Part shown: positions 16,541 through 25,779 of the stretch, piece after piece
Numbering within the stretch: the first letter of the stretch is position 1
Layout of the letters: every line of letters starts with the position of its first letter
Source of the DNA: Anaerozeibacter sp031551775
GTDB lineage: Bacteria > Bacillota > Clostridia > Christensenellales > Aristaeellaceae
NCBI GenBank assembly: GCA_031551775.1
Contig: JAVBND010000010.1
Coordinates: forward strand, 1-64,000
DNA length: 64,000 bases
Direction of reading: 5' to 3'
Made by a program: the position numbers and the translations under genes
Notes under the pieces: model-generated
Seen by the model: only the letters and a program-made list of their open reading frames with translations
Databases searched by the model: none
What the model was told of the DNA's origin: nothing

Positions 16541-17479
16541 ATGAAGAAAATGCTATCCATGCTGCTTGCACTGATGCTGGCCGCCGTGCCCGCGCTGGCC
16601 GCGGACAGCGGGTTCCGCTTTGAGGCGGACACGCTTGGGATTCGGATGGTGATCGATGAAGACTGGATGGACGCGGTGGACGAAGGCCGCCTGCAGTTCT
16701 TTCTGCGCGAGGACGAGGACGCTCAAAAGGACGGCGTGCGCGGCTACGGCCTCATCTACGAAGCGGGGGACCTGGACAACTACATGTCCGAGACCTATGA
16801 AGAGGCCGAGAATTGGCTGAACGAAAACTGTACGCTCGTGGGCGGCGTGGTAGCGCACGAGGAAGGCGCTCAGGGCCTCGGCGCACTCTACCCCGAGTTT
16901 GAGCGCACGAGCGCGGGCCAGTCGGGCGCGCTCACCTTTACCCTAATCCGCCCCGCCGCGGCGCCCGAAGGCGAAATCGCGGGCGGAGTCTGGGCGGCGC
17001 TTACGGACGAGGGCCGGTTCAAGTTCTTTGACCCCGATCTCGACTACGGGCTGCTGGGCGCGTTTGAAACGGCGGACCTTGCCGGAAACGCCATATCGAA
17101 CGAATACATGTCGGGCGCGAAGCTGACCTTGGTCAACTTCTGGGCCACCTATTGCCCCTCGTGCCTTAAAGGAATGCCCACCCTCGGCGCCATGGCTGAA
17201 AAATACGCGGACAAGGGCGTCCGGTTCCTGGGCATTGTGACCGACGCTTACGACGCCGATACGATCGAACTCGCCAGACAAATCGCCCAAAGCACCGGCG
17301 CGCGTTATCCGCATATCCGCCCGGTCATCAGCCAGGATGTGCTGTCAAGGATCCAATTCATCCCAATGACCGTATTCCTCGATTCCGATGGGCGCAAGGT
17401 GGGCGAAACCGTATCGGGCGCGCTTGATGAAGCGGGCTGGATAGAAGCCATAGAATCGCGCCTCGCCATGGTTGAGTAA
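16541..17479 (+). CDS. Secreted TlpA-like thioredoxin-fold oxidoreductase with novel N-terminal domain
   Basis: 312 residues. Signal peptide 1-20 (ends ALAA), then about 165 residues of an acidic domain that I do not recognise, then a redoxin/TlpA domain with NFWATYCPSC (Cys205, Cys208) and the cis-proline region FIPMTVFLDSDG. TlpA-type proteins reduce or exchange disulphides outside the membrane, often for cytochrome or sporulation-associated targets. No cytochrome maturation gene is near. AGGAGG precedes ATG 16541, and a TATAAT box lies at 16501-16506. Single gene, ended by a shared terminator. Confidence 0.82.
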   Translation: MKKMLSMLLALMLAAVPALAADSGFRFEADTLGIRMVIDEDWMDAVDEGRLQFFLREDEDAQKDGVRGYGLIYEAGDLDNYMSETYEEAENWLNENCTLVGGVVAHEEGAQGLGALYPEFERTSAGQSGALTFTLIRPAAAPEGEIAGGVWAALTDEGRFKFFDPDLDYGLLGAFETADLAGNAISNEYMSGAKLTLVNFWATYCPSCLKGMPTLGAMAEKYADKGVRFLGIVTDAYDADTIELARQIAQSTGARYPHIRPVISQDVLSRIQFIPMTVFLDSDGRKVGETVSGALDEAGWIEAIESRLAMVE

Positions 17480-17491
17480 TGACCGGCAACC

Positions 17492-17532
17492 AAAACCGCC
17501 GCGCCTGGATTCATCAGGGCGCGGCGGTTTTT
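17492..17532. terminator. Bidirectional terminator between redoxin and UroD-like genes
   Basis: 14-bp perfect stem AAAACCGCCGCGCC / GGCGCGGCGGTTTT with a 12-base loop; A-run on the left, TTTTT on the right, so it works for both convergent genes. Confidence 0.85.
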
Positions 17533-17546
17533 CATTTCCCGGTTCC

Positions 17547-18542
17547 TTATTGGTTCTGGCAAACGTTTAAAAAGGCCATCACGTTTTCCGGCGATATGTC
17601 GGCGGGCATGGCGTGCGTCGGCGCCAGGATGTAGCCGCCATTCTCCGACAAAATGCCAAGAATGCGGCGCGTCTCTTTCTCCACTTCCTCGGGCGCCGCG
17701 AAGGGCAGCAGCGTTTGCGTCGAGATGCCGCCGAAGAAGGTGATCACGTCTCCGTAGGTCTTCTTGAACAGCTCGATGTCGTAGACCTCGGGCTGGAAGG
17801 TGTTGTAGATGTCAAGACCCATTCGCTTCAGATCCGGGAACACCTCGCGGCAATCGCCGCACGAGTGCTGGGCGACGTAGCGCCCCTTCGCCTTGACGTA
17901 GGCGTACTGCCGCTCAAGGCGCGGCAGAATGAAGCGCTTCCACAGCGGATAACCCGTGATGAGCCCCTGCTGCATGCCCCAGTCGTCGCCAAAGAAGATG
18001 CAGTCAACCGGGTATTCACACACGATATCGACCACCTTGAGGTTGTAGTCCACGATCTTGTCCAGCAGCGCATCGACGAATTCCTCGTCCTCAATCATGT
18101 CGCACATCAATTCTTCCATGGATCTGAGCGTCCACGCGCGCTCAAAAAGCGAAAAGCCGATGATGTACATGGTGAACTTGTCGCCCTGAGCTGCCAGGCG
18201 GCGACACTTTTCGCGGATCAGCGCTTCGTCGGGTTCAGGGAAAGTATAGCCGTCAAGAGAAGGCTCCTTCAGCAGGTATTCGTGCACAATGCCGAAATCG
18301 CCCTCCTGCGCGCCTTTGTCCCACACCACTGAGAACTGGTCGCGGAAGAGCCCGTGTTCAAGGTCCACAAAAGACTCGTTGCGCTCCTGGGCAAGGTACG
18401 ACCCCGAATGCTCAAAGAACAGAGGATCGCCGCTCGCCTTCTTCATCCGCTCGTTAACCTGATCGGTCATGTCAAGAAAATACGGCACCGGGCGCACGTC
18501 CTCATGCGAAAGCGCCTTGAGTACCCCGTCGCGTTTGGTCAT
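17547..18542 (-). CDS. UroD-superfamily methyltransferase-like protein, copy 1
   Basis: 331 residues with the uroporphyrinogen decarboxylase fold, beginning MTKRDGVLKALSHEDVRPVP. It is not a haem enzyme by context; it carries H-x-C (His226, Cys228 in QHSCGDC), the zinc-binding pair of MtaA/MtbA-type methyltransferases. Where those have a third ligand Cys in APGC, this has APTH (His310). Good GGAGGA upstream. It lies 15 bases after the response regulator gene, so it is probably the third gene of a kinase-regulator-UroD operon. The reaction is unknown: methyl transfer from an imported substrate is the best guess. Confidence 0.78.
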   Translation of the reverse strand: MTKRDGVLKALSHEDVRPVPYFLDMTDQVNERMKKASGDPLFFEHSGSYLAQERNESFVDLEHGLFRDQFSVVWDKGAQEGDFGIVHEYLLKEPSLDGYTFPEPDEALIREKCRRLAAQGDKFTMYIIGFSLFERAWTLRSMEELMCDMIEDEEFVDALLDKIVDYNLKVVDIVCEYPVDCIFFGDDWGMQQGLITGYPLWKRFILPRLERQYAYVKAKGRYVAQHSCGDCREVFPDLKRMGLDIYNTFQPEVYDIELFKKTYGDVITFFGGISTQTLLPFAAPEEVEKETRRILGILSENGGYILAPTHAMPADISPENVMAFLNVCQNQ

Positions 18543-18557
18543 GTTCTCTTCCTCCTG

Positions 18558-20060
18558 TTATGGCTCATCTTCGCTCTGGGCGCGGCGCGCCTCGCACAGT
18601 TCTTTATATTCGCTCGGACTCATGCCCGCCATGCGCTTAAAGAGGTTGTAAAAGGTTTGCGGGTTGTGAAAACCCAGGAGATCCACTACTTCGCCCACGC
18701 GCGCGCCCGGCTCTTGTAAGAGCGCCTTGGCGCGCCCGATGCGCTTTTCGCGGATGTATTCGTTGACGCTGACACCGGTCTCGGCCTTGAACACCTTGGC
18801 CAGGTACACCTTGTGGATGTGAAAGCGCTCCGCCACCTTCTCAAGGCTCACATCCTGCGCGTAGTGTCCGTCGAGGTAGGCCACGATGCGCTGAAGTCTC
18901 GGGCTGTACGCCGGCTTCAGGGCGCGGGAAAGCTTCAAAAAGCGCGCCGTGAACCAATCGGCAATCGCCTCCACCGTGTCCATACCGTCGAGCATGTCCA
19001 TCGACAGCATGTCCCCGCCAAACACGGCGCCCAACTTCACGCCGCCTTCGCCCGCCGCCTGGGTCAGCATTCCGATCAGGAGCGCGTTGACATGCTTTAG
19101 GTAATTGTACTGGCGCATGCCCGCGAGTTCGCGCCTGTAAAGCGCGCTGATCTCGCGCGCAAGCGCCGCTTCGTCAAATTCGCAAAGCGCCTCCCTGACG
19201 CGCGCCACGCAGCCTTGAAGCACCCGGGCCGCGCGCTCGTTGTCGTTCACCGCCGCTTCGTCGTAGTACACATCACGCCCCGCGCCTTCGAATACCGCGC
19301 CCATCAGCGCCTGCTTGGCCTGATGCACGGCGCTTTTAAGAGAAGCGGCATCGGCGAAGACGCGGCTCACGCCGACCGTCAGCGGCGCGTCCGGCATCGC
19401 AAACGATGCCCTGAGCCCCCTGATCAGTTCCGCTCGCCGCGCCGCGCGCTCCTGACGGCTGGGCGTCTTTTCAAGAAAAGCCACGCTGTACAAATCGCCG
19501 CGCGCGTTCACCAAGCCGCCGGGCGGCGCGTCCGGCACATCGCCCGCGCGCACAGCGCACACGAAGTAACAGCGGCCATCGAGCGCTGCGGCGAGCACCC
19601 GCTCCGCCTCCCCGGCCTCGACGCGCTCATCAAGCGCCATCCGAAGCGCCCGCTCGCCCTGGACGCTCCCCCCATTGTCCGGCGCACGCGCGCCGTCAAG
19701 CGCGGCGGCGACACTTGACATCAGCGATTCCGCGGTGAACGAATCCTTTATGATGTAGTCGAGCACACCCAGTTTGAGTGCCTCGCGCGCGTAGGTAAAC
19801 CGCTCATGGCAGCTTAAAATCATGATGCGGGCCGCCGGATCGAGCGCGCGCGCCGCGCGGATGAATTCAAGCCCATCCATCACCGGCATCTGGATATCGG
19901 TGATGGTGAGAAGGGGGCGTTTCATCTCAAACTGCTCAAGCGCCTCGCGCCCGTTTCGCGCTTCAATCAGGCCTTCAAACCCGGCCTCCTTCCAGTCGAT
20001 GCTCATCTTGATGAGCTCGCGCGAAGGCGCCTCATCATCCACGATCAAAAGCGTCCGCAC
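18558..20060 (-). CDS. YesN-type response regulator with AraC DNA-binding domain
   Basis: 500 residues. Receiver domain 1-120 with acidic pocket DD at 8-9, phospho-acceptor Asp55 (TITDIQMPVMDG) and Lys105 (YIIKDS); a long middle domain (about 130-390) typical of YesN proteins; and a C-terminal double HTH of AraC type (about 395-490, ending GMSPSEYKEL). The start is GTG at 20060 with GGGGAGG close before it. Partner of the upstream histidine kinase; likely activates the divergent ABC/UroD operon. Confidence 0.92.
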   Translation of the reverse strand: MRTLLIVDDEAPSRELIKMSIDWKEAGFEGLIEARNGREALEQFEMKRPLLTITDIQMPVMDGLEFIRAARALDPAARIMILSCHERFTYAREALKLGVLDYIIKDSFTAESLMSSVAAALDGARAPDNGGSVQGERALRMALDERVEAGEAERVLAAALDGRCYFVCAVRAGDVPDAPPGGLVNARGDLYSVAFLEKTPSRQERAARRAELIRGLRASFAMPDAPLTVGVSRVFADAASLKSAVHQAKQALMGAVFEGAGRDVYYDEAAVNDNERAARVLQGCVARVREALCEFDEAALAREISALYRRELAGMRQYNYLKHVNALLIGMLTQAAGEGGVKLGAVFGGDMLSMDMLDGMDTVEAIADWFTARFLKLSRALKPAYSPRLQRIVAYLDGHYAQDVSLEKVAERFHIHKVYLAKVFKAETGVSVNEYIREKRIGRAKALLQEPGARVGEVVDLLGFHNPQTFYNLFKRMAGMSPSEYKELCEARRAQSEDEP

Positions 20061-20166
20061 ATGCCTCCCCCTCTTCCCTCATCCACTATGATAGCAGAGG
20101 TCCCGTACAAAAACCAGCAAGACAATTCACTTATCGCAAGATGGTTAATCCAATTTTGATGAAGCC

Positions 20167-21945
20167 CTATACCCGAGCGCCCGATTCGCCCACCGAAAAG
20201 CTGATTGCGGTGCCTTCTCCCTCGCGGCTGTCGATCACCAGATGGCTGGCCGTCCCGTAGTACAGCTTGAGCCGGTCGTTCACGTTTTTAAGCCCGACCT
20301 GGTTGTAGCCGCGGGCATTGCCCACTTCGCCTAAGAGCAATTGGCGAAGGCGCGCATCGTCCATGCCCGCGCCGTCGTCCACAATGCTGATCCACAGCCG
20401 CCCATCCGCGCGGCGCGCCACCACGCGGATCGATCCCGCTCCCACCGGCAAAATCCCATGAAAAAGCGCGTTTTCGACCAGCGGCTGAAGCAGGAGTTTG
20501 GGCACCGGCACGTGCAGCGCATCCTCCGGCGCGTCGATGACAAAATTGAGATTGACATCGTAACGCTTGCGCTGAATGGCCATGTAATGGTTGAGGTTGT
20601 CAAGTTCCTCCGACAGCGGGTTCATGACGCTTTCCACCGACATGCTGGCGCGCAGCAGCGAATTGAAGGAGGTAATCAGCTCGTTCAGCTCGCTGTTGCC
20701 CTCTTTCTGGGCAAGGTAGCGCATGGTGTTGAGCGTGTTGTGAATGAAATGGGGATTGATCTGCGATTGCAGAAGCTCGAGCCTCGACTCGATCATGGCC
20801 ACCTTGATGCGCCGCTTCTCCACCTGCTCCCGGCGTATTTCGTCGGTCAGGCCGTGCAGGGACTCCACCATGGCGTTGTACCCGTGAAGCAGGTCGTCGA
20901 TCTCGCGGGAAGAGGATTCGATGGTCAGGCGGCGCCAGTTGCCCTTTCCAAGCTCGGGCATCGCGCGGCTCATTTCGCTCAGCGGCATGGTGATCCTGCG
21001 GGAAATCGAATAGCCCACCCCGATCAGCGTGATGAGCGAGACGAGCGAGATGACGGCGAGCGTGCGCGCCAGGGAGCGCATGGGCGCGTTGATCGATTCA
21101 TAGGAGATGAGTCCGAGCACCGTCCACTGCGGATAGCCCGTAAGGTTGAGCGCGTAGCGCGCGTAGGATTTCCCGCCCAGCTCCACCATTGCCCCGTCTG
21201 ACCCGAGCGCGTCCCGCGCGGTCAGATCCTTATCGCCCGTCCCCAAGATCACGCCGCCCTGATCGTCCACAATCCACGCGCCGGTAAACGTGCTCTTGAG
21301 CAGCGCTTCGGATTCGCCCAAGAGGCTGTCCCGGTTGACATTGATCGCCATGGTGCCCAGGCGATTGTAATCATCCACATCGTAAAACGCGCCGAAATAG
21401 GTGACGGTGACCAGGTTTTGGGCATCGGGGTTTTCGATCCGCAACGGAAAAGCGCTGGGGGCGCTGAAGTGGCTGGTGAATTTTGACCAAATGTAGCGGT
21501 CATAGGTATCGCTCAGCAGCATGCCCGCATAGGGCTCGGCCGCATAGATGGGATCGAGTATATTTTCGCCCGCGCCGATCAAAATCACCGAGCGCACCGA
21601 AGCGTAAGCGCCCGTCACGCGCGCGATTTCCCGTTTCATTTCAAGGATGTCGGTGAGCGTCTCTTCCTCGTCGCCCTTGGCGAAACGCTCCATGCTCTCC
21701 TGCAGAACCGGGCTTCGCATGAGTTGAAAGTGCAGCGCGCGGATGTCGGACATGGCGCGGTCGAGCCGACTCGCGGCCAAACTCAGCTTTTGCCCGGCGA
21801 CAAGGGAGACCTCTTCGCTCAGCCGGTCGCGGTAGAGGCTGTTGACCATGAGCAAGATCACCGCCAGCATCACGACGAACGCCAGCGCGAAATACGCCGT
21901 AATCTTGACGTTGATGCGCCTGAAAAGCGTTCTCAACCACTTCAT
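20167..21945 (-). CDS. YesM-type sensor histidine kinase
   Basis: 592 residues: first membrane helix about 15-35, extracellular sensor domain about 36-285, second helix (AVISLVSLITLIGVGYSI), HAMP linker, His_kinase domain with NPHFIHNTLNTM (family usually NPHFLYNTL; the Tyr is His here), and HATPase with DDGAGMD and GLKNVNDRLKLYYG. It senses something outside the cell, in this family usually a carbohydrate or its binding protein. ATG 21945 has GAGGGG about 10 bases before it. TATACT lies at 21977-21982. The regulator gene follows after 106 bases. Confidence 0.92.
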   Translation of the reverse strand: MKWLRTLFRRINVKITAYFALAFVVMLAVILLMVNSLYRDRLSEEVSLVAGQKLSLAASRLDRAMSDIRALHFQLMRSPVLQESMERFAKGDEEETLTDILEMKREIARVTGAYASVRSVILIGAGENILDPIYAAEPYAGMLLSDTYDRYIWSKFTSHFSAPSAFPLRIENPDAQNLVTVTYFGAFYDVDDYNRLGTMAINVNRDSLLGESEALLKSTFTGAWIVDDQGGVILGTGDKDLTARDALGSDGAMVELGGKSYARYALNLTGYPQWTVLGLISYESINAPMRSLARTLAVISLVSLITLIGVGYSISRRITMPLSEMSRAMPELGKGNWRRLTIESSSREIDDLLHGYNAMVESLHGLTDEIRREQVEKRRIKVAMIESRLELLQSQINPHFIHNTLNTMRYLAQKEGNSELNELITSFNSLLRASMSVESVMNPLSEELDNLNHYMAIQRKRYDVNLNFVIDAPEDALHVPVPKLLLQPLVENALFHGILPVGAGSIRVVARRADGRLWISIVDDGAGMDDARLRQLLLGEVGNARGYNQVGLKNVNDRLKLYYGTASHLVIDSREGEGTAISFSVGESGARV

Positions 21946-21976
21946 GACCAACCATCCCCTCATCCTGAACAAAACC

Positions 21977-22095
21977 AGTATAGCACAAACCCGGCGCGGA
22001 ATTAAGGGATATTTGCCCCGCGCCGCAATTTGTGTTTCATTTTTTGATAAACATTAACCGGTTTGATGGTTTGGCGCAGCCTCAATTGTTATAAT
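21977..22095. promoter_or_regulatory. Divergent control region between kinase gene and ABC operon
   Basis: Minus-strand -10 TATACT (21977-21982) for the kinase gene and plus-strand -10 TATAAT (22090-22095) for the ABC operon. The ABC promoter lacks a good -35, consistent with an activator. Upstream of it are AACCGGTT (22056-22063) and GGTTTG twice (22060-22065, 22068-22073). Confidence 0.5.
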
Positions 22096-22128
22096 GATTG
22101 CCATAAACACAAGCGAGGAGGCGGGGCT

Positions 22129-23631
22129 GTGCAGGGAACTCTGGAATTCCGGGGCATCTCAAAGGCATTCCCCGGCGTCAAGGCGCTCGACGACGTCAGT
22201 TTTACCGCCAGGGCCGGTCAGGTCGTGGCGTTGGTGGGCGAGAACGGCGCGGGCAAATCCACGCTGCTCAAAGTGCTGGGCGGCGACTACCACCAGGACG
22301 CGGGCGAATACCTGATCGACGGCGTGGCCCACCACTTTAAAGACCCGCGCGAAGCCATCGCGGCGGGCGTATCGATCATCTATCAGGAGCGGCAGGTCAT
22401 TCCTTACCTGAGCGCCGCCGAAAACATCTTCATGGAGGGCATTCCCGCGGGCGCGAACCGCCTGATTGATTTTAAAAAGCTCAACCAAATGGCGCAGCAA
22501 ATCATCGACGAGTTTCGCCTGCCCTTCAAGGCGACCGACCGCGTGCGCGATTTGTCGGTCGCCTACCAGCAGATGATCGAAATCATGAAGGCATACCGGA
22601 GAAACCCCAAGATCATTGCCTTCGACGAGCCGACGGCCAGCCTCTCGGACGCCGAGATCGAAACGCTGTTTGAGATCATCGGCTCCCTCAAGCAAAAGGG
22701 CATCATCATTCTTTATGTTTCCCACCGCATGAAGGAGATTTTCCAGATCACCGACGAAGTGGTGATCCTGAAAGACGGCAAATTTGTCGGTCAGTACGCG
22801 ACCCGCGAAACCGATGAGCTGTCGATCGTGAAGAACATGGTGGGCAGGAACCTGGGCGACATCTTCGCCTCTCTTGACCGCAACACCGCGTTCGGGGATG
22901 ACGTACTTGAGGTCAGGCACCTGGTGGCCGATGGCGTCAAGGACGTATCGTTTACGCTGCGCGCGGGCGAAGTGCTGGGTTTTGCGGGCTTGGTCGGCGC
23001 GGGCCGCACAGAGACCATGCGCTGTGTCTTCGGCGCCGACAAGATCAAGTCGGGCGAAGTGCTCATCGATCACAAACCGCGCAAAATTTTTTCGCCCGAG
23101 GACGCGATAGACCTGGGCATCGCGCTGTGCCCGGAGGACCGCAAGGATCAGGGCATCGTGGCCAAGCGCGCGGTCAAGGACAACATCTCCATGGCGGTTT
23201 TAAAATCGCTGGTCAAGGGCGGCTTCATCGACCGGGAAGGGGAAAACGCGTTGGCCGAGAAGGGCGTAAGGGACCTAAACATCAAGACGCCCGATGTGCT
23301 CAAACCCATCGGTGAACTGTCCGGCGGCAACCAGCAAAAGACCATTCTCGCCAGATGGCTTGCGATGAACCCGCGCATCCTGATCCTGGACGAACCCACC
23401 AAGGGCATCGACGTGGGGTCAAAGTCGGAGATTTATCAGTTGATCTGCGACATGGCGAAGAAGGGCATAGGCGTCATCATGGTTTCAAGCGAACTGCCCG
23501 AAGTGCTCGGCGTGTGCGACAGGATCGCGGTCATGTGCCAGGGCCGCATCACGGGCGAGCTCAAGCGTGAGGACGCAAGCGAGCGCAAGGTGCTGATGCT
23601 GGCGATGCAGGATATGTTGGGAGGGGCCTAA
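22129..23631 (+). CDS. Sugar ABC transporter ATPase, AraG/RbsA-type, linked to UroD-like genes
   Basis: 500 residues holding two fused nucleotide-binding domains. The first has Walker A GENGAGKST and Walker B IIAFDEPTASLSD; the second has a degenerate P-loop (GLVGAGRTE) but intact LSGGNQQK and ILILDEPTKGID, the normal asymmetry of this family. GTG 22129 follows GAGGAGG by 7 bases; the frame runs 22 codons upstream without a site. First gene of the operon ATPase-permease-binding protein-UroD-UroD. The sugar is uncertain; the receptor resembles arabinose-binding proteins. Confidence 0.93.
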   Translation: MQGTLEFRGISKAFPGVKALDDVSFTARAGQVVALVGENGAGKSTLLKVLGGDYHQDAGEYLIDGVAHHFKDPREAIAAGVSIIYQERQVIPYLSAAENIFMEGIPAGANRLIDFKKLNQMAQQIIDEFRLPFKATDRVRDLSVAYQQMIEIMKAYRRNPKIIAFDEPTASLSDAEIETLFEIIGSLKQKGIIILYVSHRMKEIFQITDEVVILKDGKFVGQYATRETDELSIVKNMVGRNLGDIFASLDRNTAFGDDVLEVRHLVADGVKDVSFTLRAGEVLGFAGLVGAGRTETMRCVFGADKIKSGEVLIDHKPRKIFSPEDAIDLGIALCPEDRKDQGIVAKRAVKDNISMAVLKSLVKGGFIDREGENALAEKGVRDLNIKTPDVLKPIGELSGGNQQKTILARWLAMNPRILILDEPTKGIDVGSKSEIYQLICDMAKKGIGVIMVSSELPEVLGVCDRIAVMCQGRITGELKREDASERKVLMLAMQDMLGGA

Positions 23632-23632
23632 G

Positions 23633-24625
23633 ATGGATCAAACCGTGAAGCAACCGGGCGCGTTTGCCCGCATGGGCAAGGGCATCCTGAAATCCGACAA
23701 GATCGGCCTGATCGTGGCGCTGATCGCGATTGTGGCGGTGTTTCAGTTCCTGACTGGCGGCAAGTACTTTACGCAGGCCAACATCATCAACATATTGATC
23801 GCCATGTCGGTCGTGGGCCTCGTGACCATCGGTGAGAGTTTCCTGCTGATCACCGGCAAGGTGGATCTCTCGCCGGGCTCGGTCGCAGCGTTCTCGGGCG
23901 TGCTGGTGGCAAACCTCCTGAACACCGGCATGAACATGTTCCTTGCGATACCGATCGTGGTCGCGGCGGGCATGGTGATCGGCGCGTTCAACGCGCTGCT
24001 CATCAACAAGCTGAAGCTTGAAGCGTTCATCGCGACACTCGCCACAATGTCGATCTTTAGAGGCCTTGCCTACATCATCTGCGGCGGCAAGGCGGTCTTC
24101 ATCACCAACGGCGCGTACCTGAAGCTCGGCGCGGGGCGCTTCCTCGGCGTGCCGATCCCGGTCATCATTTTCATCGTTTTGTTTCTCGCCTTCATGGTCG
24201 TGCTGTCGCGCACGCGCTTTGGCCGTCACGTCTACATGGTGGGCGGCAACGCAACGGCCGCGCGCCTGACCGGCATCAACTCGCAAAAAGTGCTCATCGC
24301 CCTATACATGATGACGGCGGCTTTTGCTGCGCTGGGCGGGTGCATCATGACCGCGCGCATGTCCTCGGGCCAGCCGATGAGCTGCGACGGCCTCGAGTTT
24401 GACGCGGTCACCGCGGCGGTGCTCGGCGGCGTCGCGATGTCGGGCGGCGTCGGTTCGCTGGGCGGCGCGCTGATCGGCCTGCTCATCATGCAGGGCTTCA
24501 ACAACGGCCTCATGATGCTCAACGTCCCCTCGTTCTGGCAGACGGTTTCAAGGGGCCTGCTGCTGATCGCGGCGCTGTCCTTCGACTACGTGAGAAACCG
24601 CAAATCCAAGCTCAAGAACGGTTAA
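23633..24625 (+). CDS. Sugar ABC transporter permease, AraH/RbsC-type
   Basis: 330 residues with about eight to ten membrane segments of the BPD_transp_2 family, including GESFLLITGKVDLSPGSVAA and the conserved EFDAVTAAVLGG-like motif (LEFDAVTAAVLGGVAMSGG). It starts one base after the ATPase stop, with GGGAGGGG upstream. Forms the import channel with the neighbouring ATPase. Confidence 0.93.
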   Translation: MDQTVKQPGAFARMGKGILKSDKIGLIVALIAIVAVFQFLTGGKYFTQANIINILIAMSVVGLVTIGESFLLITGKVDLSPGSVAAFSGVLVANLLNTGMNMFLAIPIVVAAGMVIGAFNALLINKLKLEAFIATLATMSIFRGLAYIICGGKAVFITNGAYLKLGAGRFLGVPIPVIIFIVLFLAFMVVLSRTRFGRHVYMVGGNATAARLTGINSQKVLIALYMMTAAFAALGGCIMTARMSSGQPMSCDGLEFDAVTAAVLGGVAMSGGVGSLGGALIGLLIMQGFNNGLMMLNVPSFWQTVSRGLLLIAALSFDYVRNRKSKLKNG

Positions 24626-24651
24626 CCGCCTCAACCGGCCGGATTTAGGGA

Positions 24652-24672
24652 TTTATCCGCTTCGCGGATAAA
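24652..24672 (+). other. Stem-loop just before the binding protein gene
   Basis: 9-bp perfect stem TTTATCCGC / GCGGATAAA with loop TTC, ending 3 bases before the AAGGAGG region. It likely marks an RNA processing or stability point that separates the abundant binding-protein message. Confidence 0.5.
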
Positions 24673-24692
24673 AATATAAGGAGGGTATCTCA

Positions 24693-25703
24693 ATGAAGAA
24701 ACTATTGGTCGCGCTCCTCATCCTGACCATGGCACTCTCAAGCGCCGTCGCCGCCTTCGCCGACGAAGCGCCAACGCTGGCCTTCATCTGCAAGGACCTG
24801 TCCCAGGAATGGTTCGTGGGCACCTCCACCGCCATGCTCGAAACCGCCAAAGCCCGCGGCGCGAAGGACGTCCTGATGTATGACTGCGGCATGAGCCCCG
24901 ACAAGTACATGACGGCGCTTGACAACGCGATCGCGCAGGGCGTGGACGTCCTGATCGTGTGCCCGCCGGATCAGAAGCTTTCCCAGATCACCGTGCAGCG
25001 CTGCGCGGAAGCCGGCATCAAGGTCATGGCGGACGACGACGGCCTGATCGATGAGAACGGCAAGCACATCGCCCCGGCGCTTGAGCTGGACGCCTACAAG
25101 GTCGGCGAAGGCATCGGCGAATACCTGGGCGGCTATGTGACGGCGGGCAACATCACCGATTTCAGCAAGGTCGGCTACCTCTGCATGACCATGAGCGAAG
25201 TCTCCTCCTGCGTGCCGCGCTCGGTCGGCGCCGTGGACAAGTTTACTGCCCTGGTCCCTTCCTTCCCGGCTGAGAAGATCATCAAGGCCGACTACGACGG
25301 CACCTCCGACAAGGGCTTCAACGTGGCTGCCGCCACCATCACCGCCAACCCCGACATCGACGTGTGGTTTGTGACCGCACCCAACGACGAAGGCGCGCAG
25401 GGCGCGACCCGCGCGCTCGAGCAGGCCGGCAAGGACAAGGACGCCATCGTCATCGGCGTGGGCGGCTACCTGGCCAAGGACGAGTTCAAGAAGGACTTCT
25501 CCTGCTTCAAGGCCACGGCCTACATCGATCCCGTGCTCGACGGCACCATCGCGGCGAACGCGGCCATGGACTGGATCGAGAACGGCACCGTACCCTACAG
25601 CGAGTATCCCGAAGAAGGCGGCGAGTTTGGCGTGTACCCGTTCAGCGCCACGATGATCGATGGGAGCAACTACCTTGAGATCATGGGCGAGGGCGCCAAC
25701 TAA
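24693..25703 (+). CDS. AraF-like sugar ABC transporter substrate-binding protein
   Basis: 336 residues; signal peptide MKKLLVALLILTMALSSAVA ending AFADE, no lipobox. The mature part follows arabinose-binding protein order: ICKDLSQEWFVG, LIVCPPDQKLSQITVQR (compare the CTPDPKL region of AraF), VMADDDGLIDENGK, and a DIDVWFVTAPNDEGAQGATR hinge. It is the receptor for the operon and possibly the sensor partner of the YesM-type kinase. The exact ligand is unknown; arabinose itself is doubtful, since no arabinose enzymes are near. Confidence 0.88.
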   Translation: MKKLLVALLILTMALSSAVAAFADEAPTLAFICKDLSQEWFVGTSTAMLETAKARGAKDVLMYDCGMSPDKYMTALDNAIAQGVDVLIVCPPDQKLSQITVQRCAEAGIKVMADDDGLIDENGKHIAPALELDAYKVGEGIGEYLGGYVTAGNITDFSKVGYLCMTMSEVSSCVPRSVGAVDKFTALVPSFPAEKIIKADYDGTSDKGFNVAAATITANPDIDVWFVTAPNDEGAQGATRALEQAGKDKDAIVIGVGGYLAKDEFKKDFSCFKATAYIDPVLDGTIAANAAMDWIENGTVPYSEYPEEGGEFGVYPFSATMIDGSNYLEIMGEGAN

Positions 25704-25726
25704 GCGGCTTTAACACCGCCAGTCAA

Positions 25727-25759
25727 AATGGGCGGGGCGGATTTGCCGCCCCGCCCATT
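25727..25759 (+). other. Stable hairpin between binding protein and UroD-like genes
   Basis: 14-bp perfect stem AATGGGCGGGGCGG / CCGCCCCGCCCATT, loop ATTTG, no T-tract. Probably partial termination or 3' protection of the upstream message. Confidence 0.6.
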
Positions 25760-25779
25760 CCCATCGGGGAGGGAGCAAC

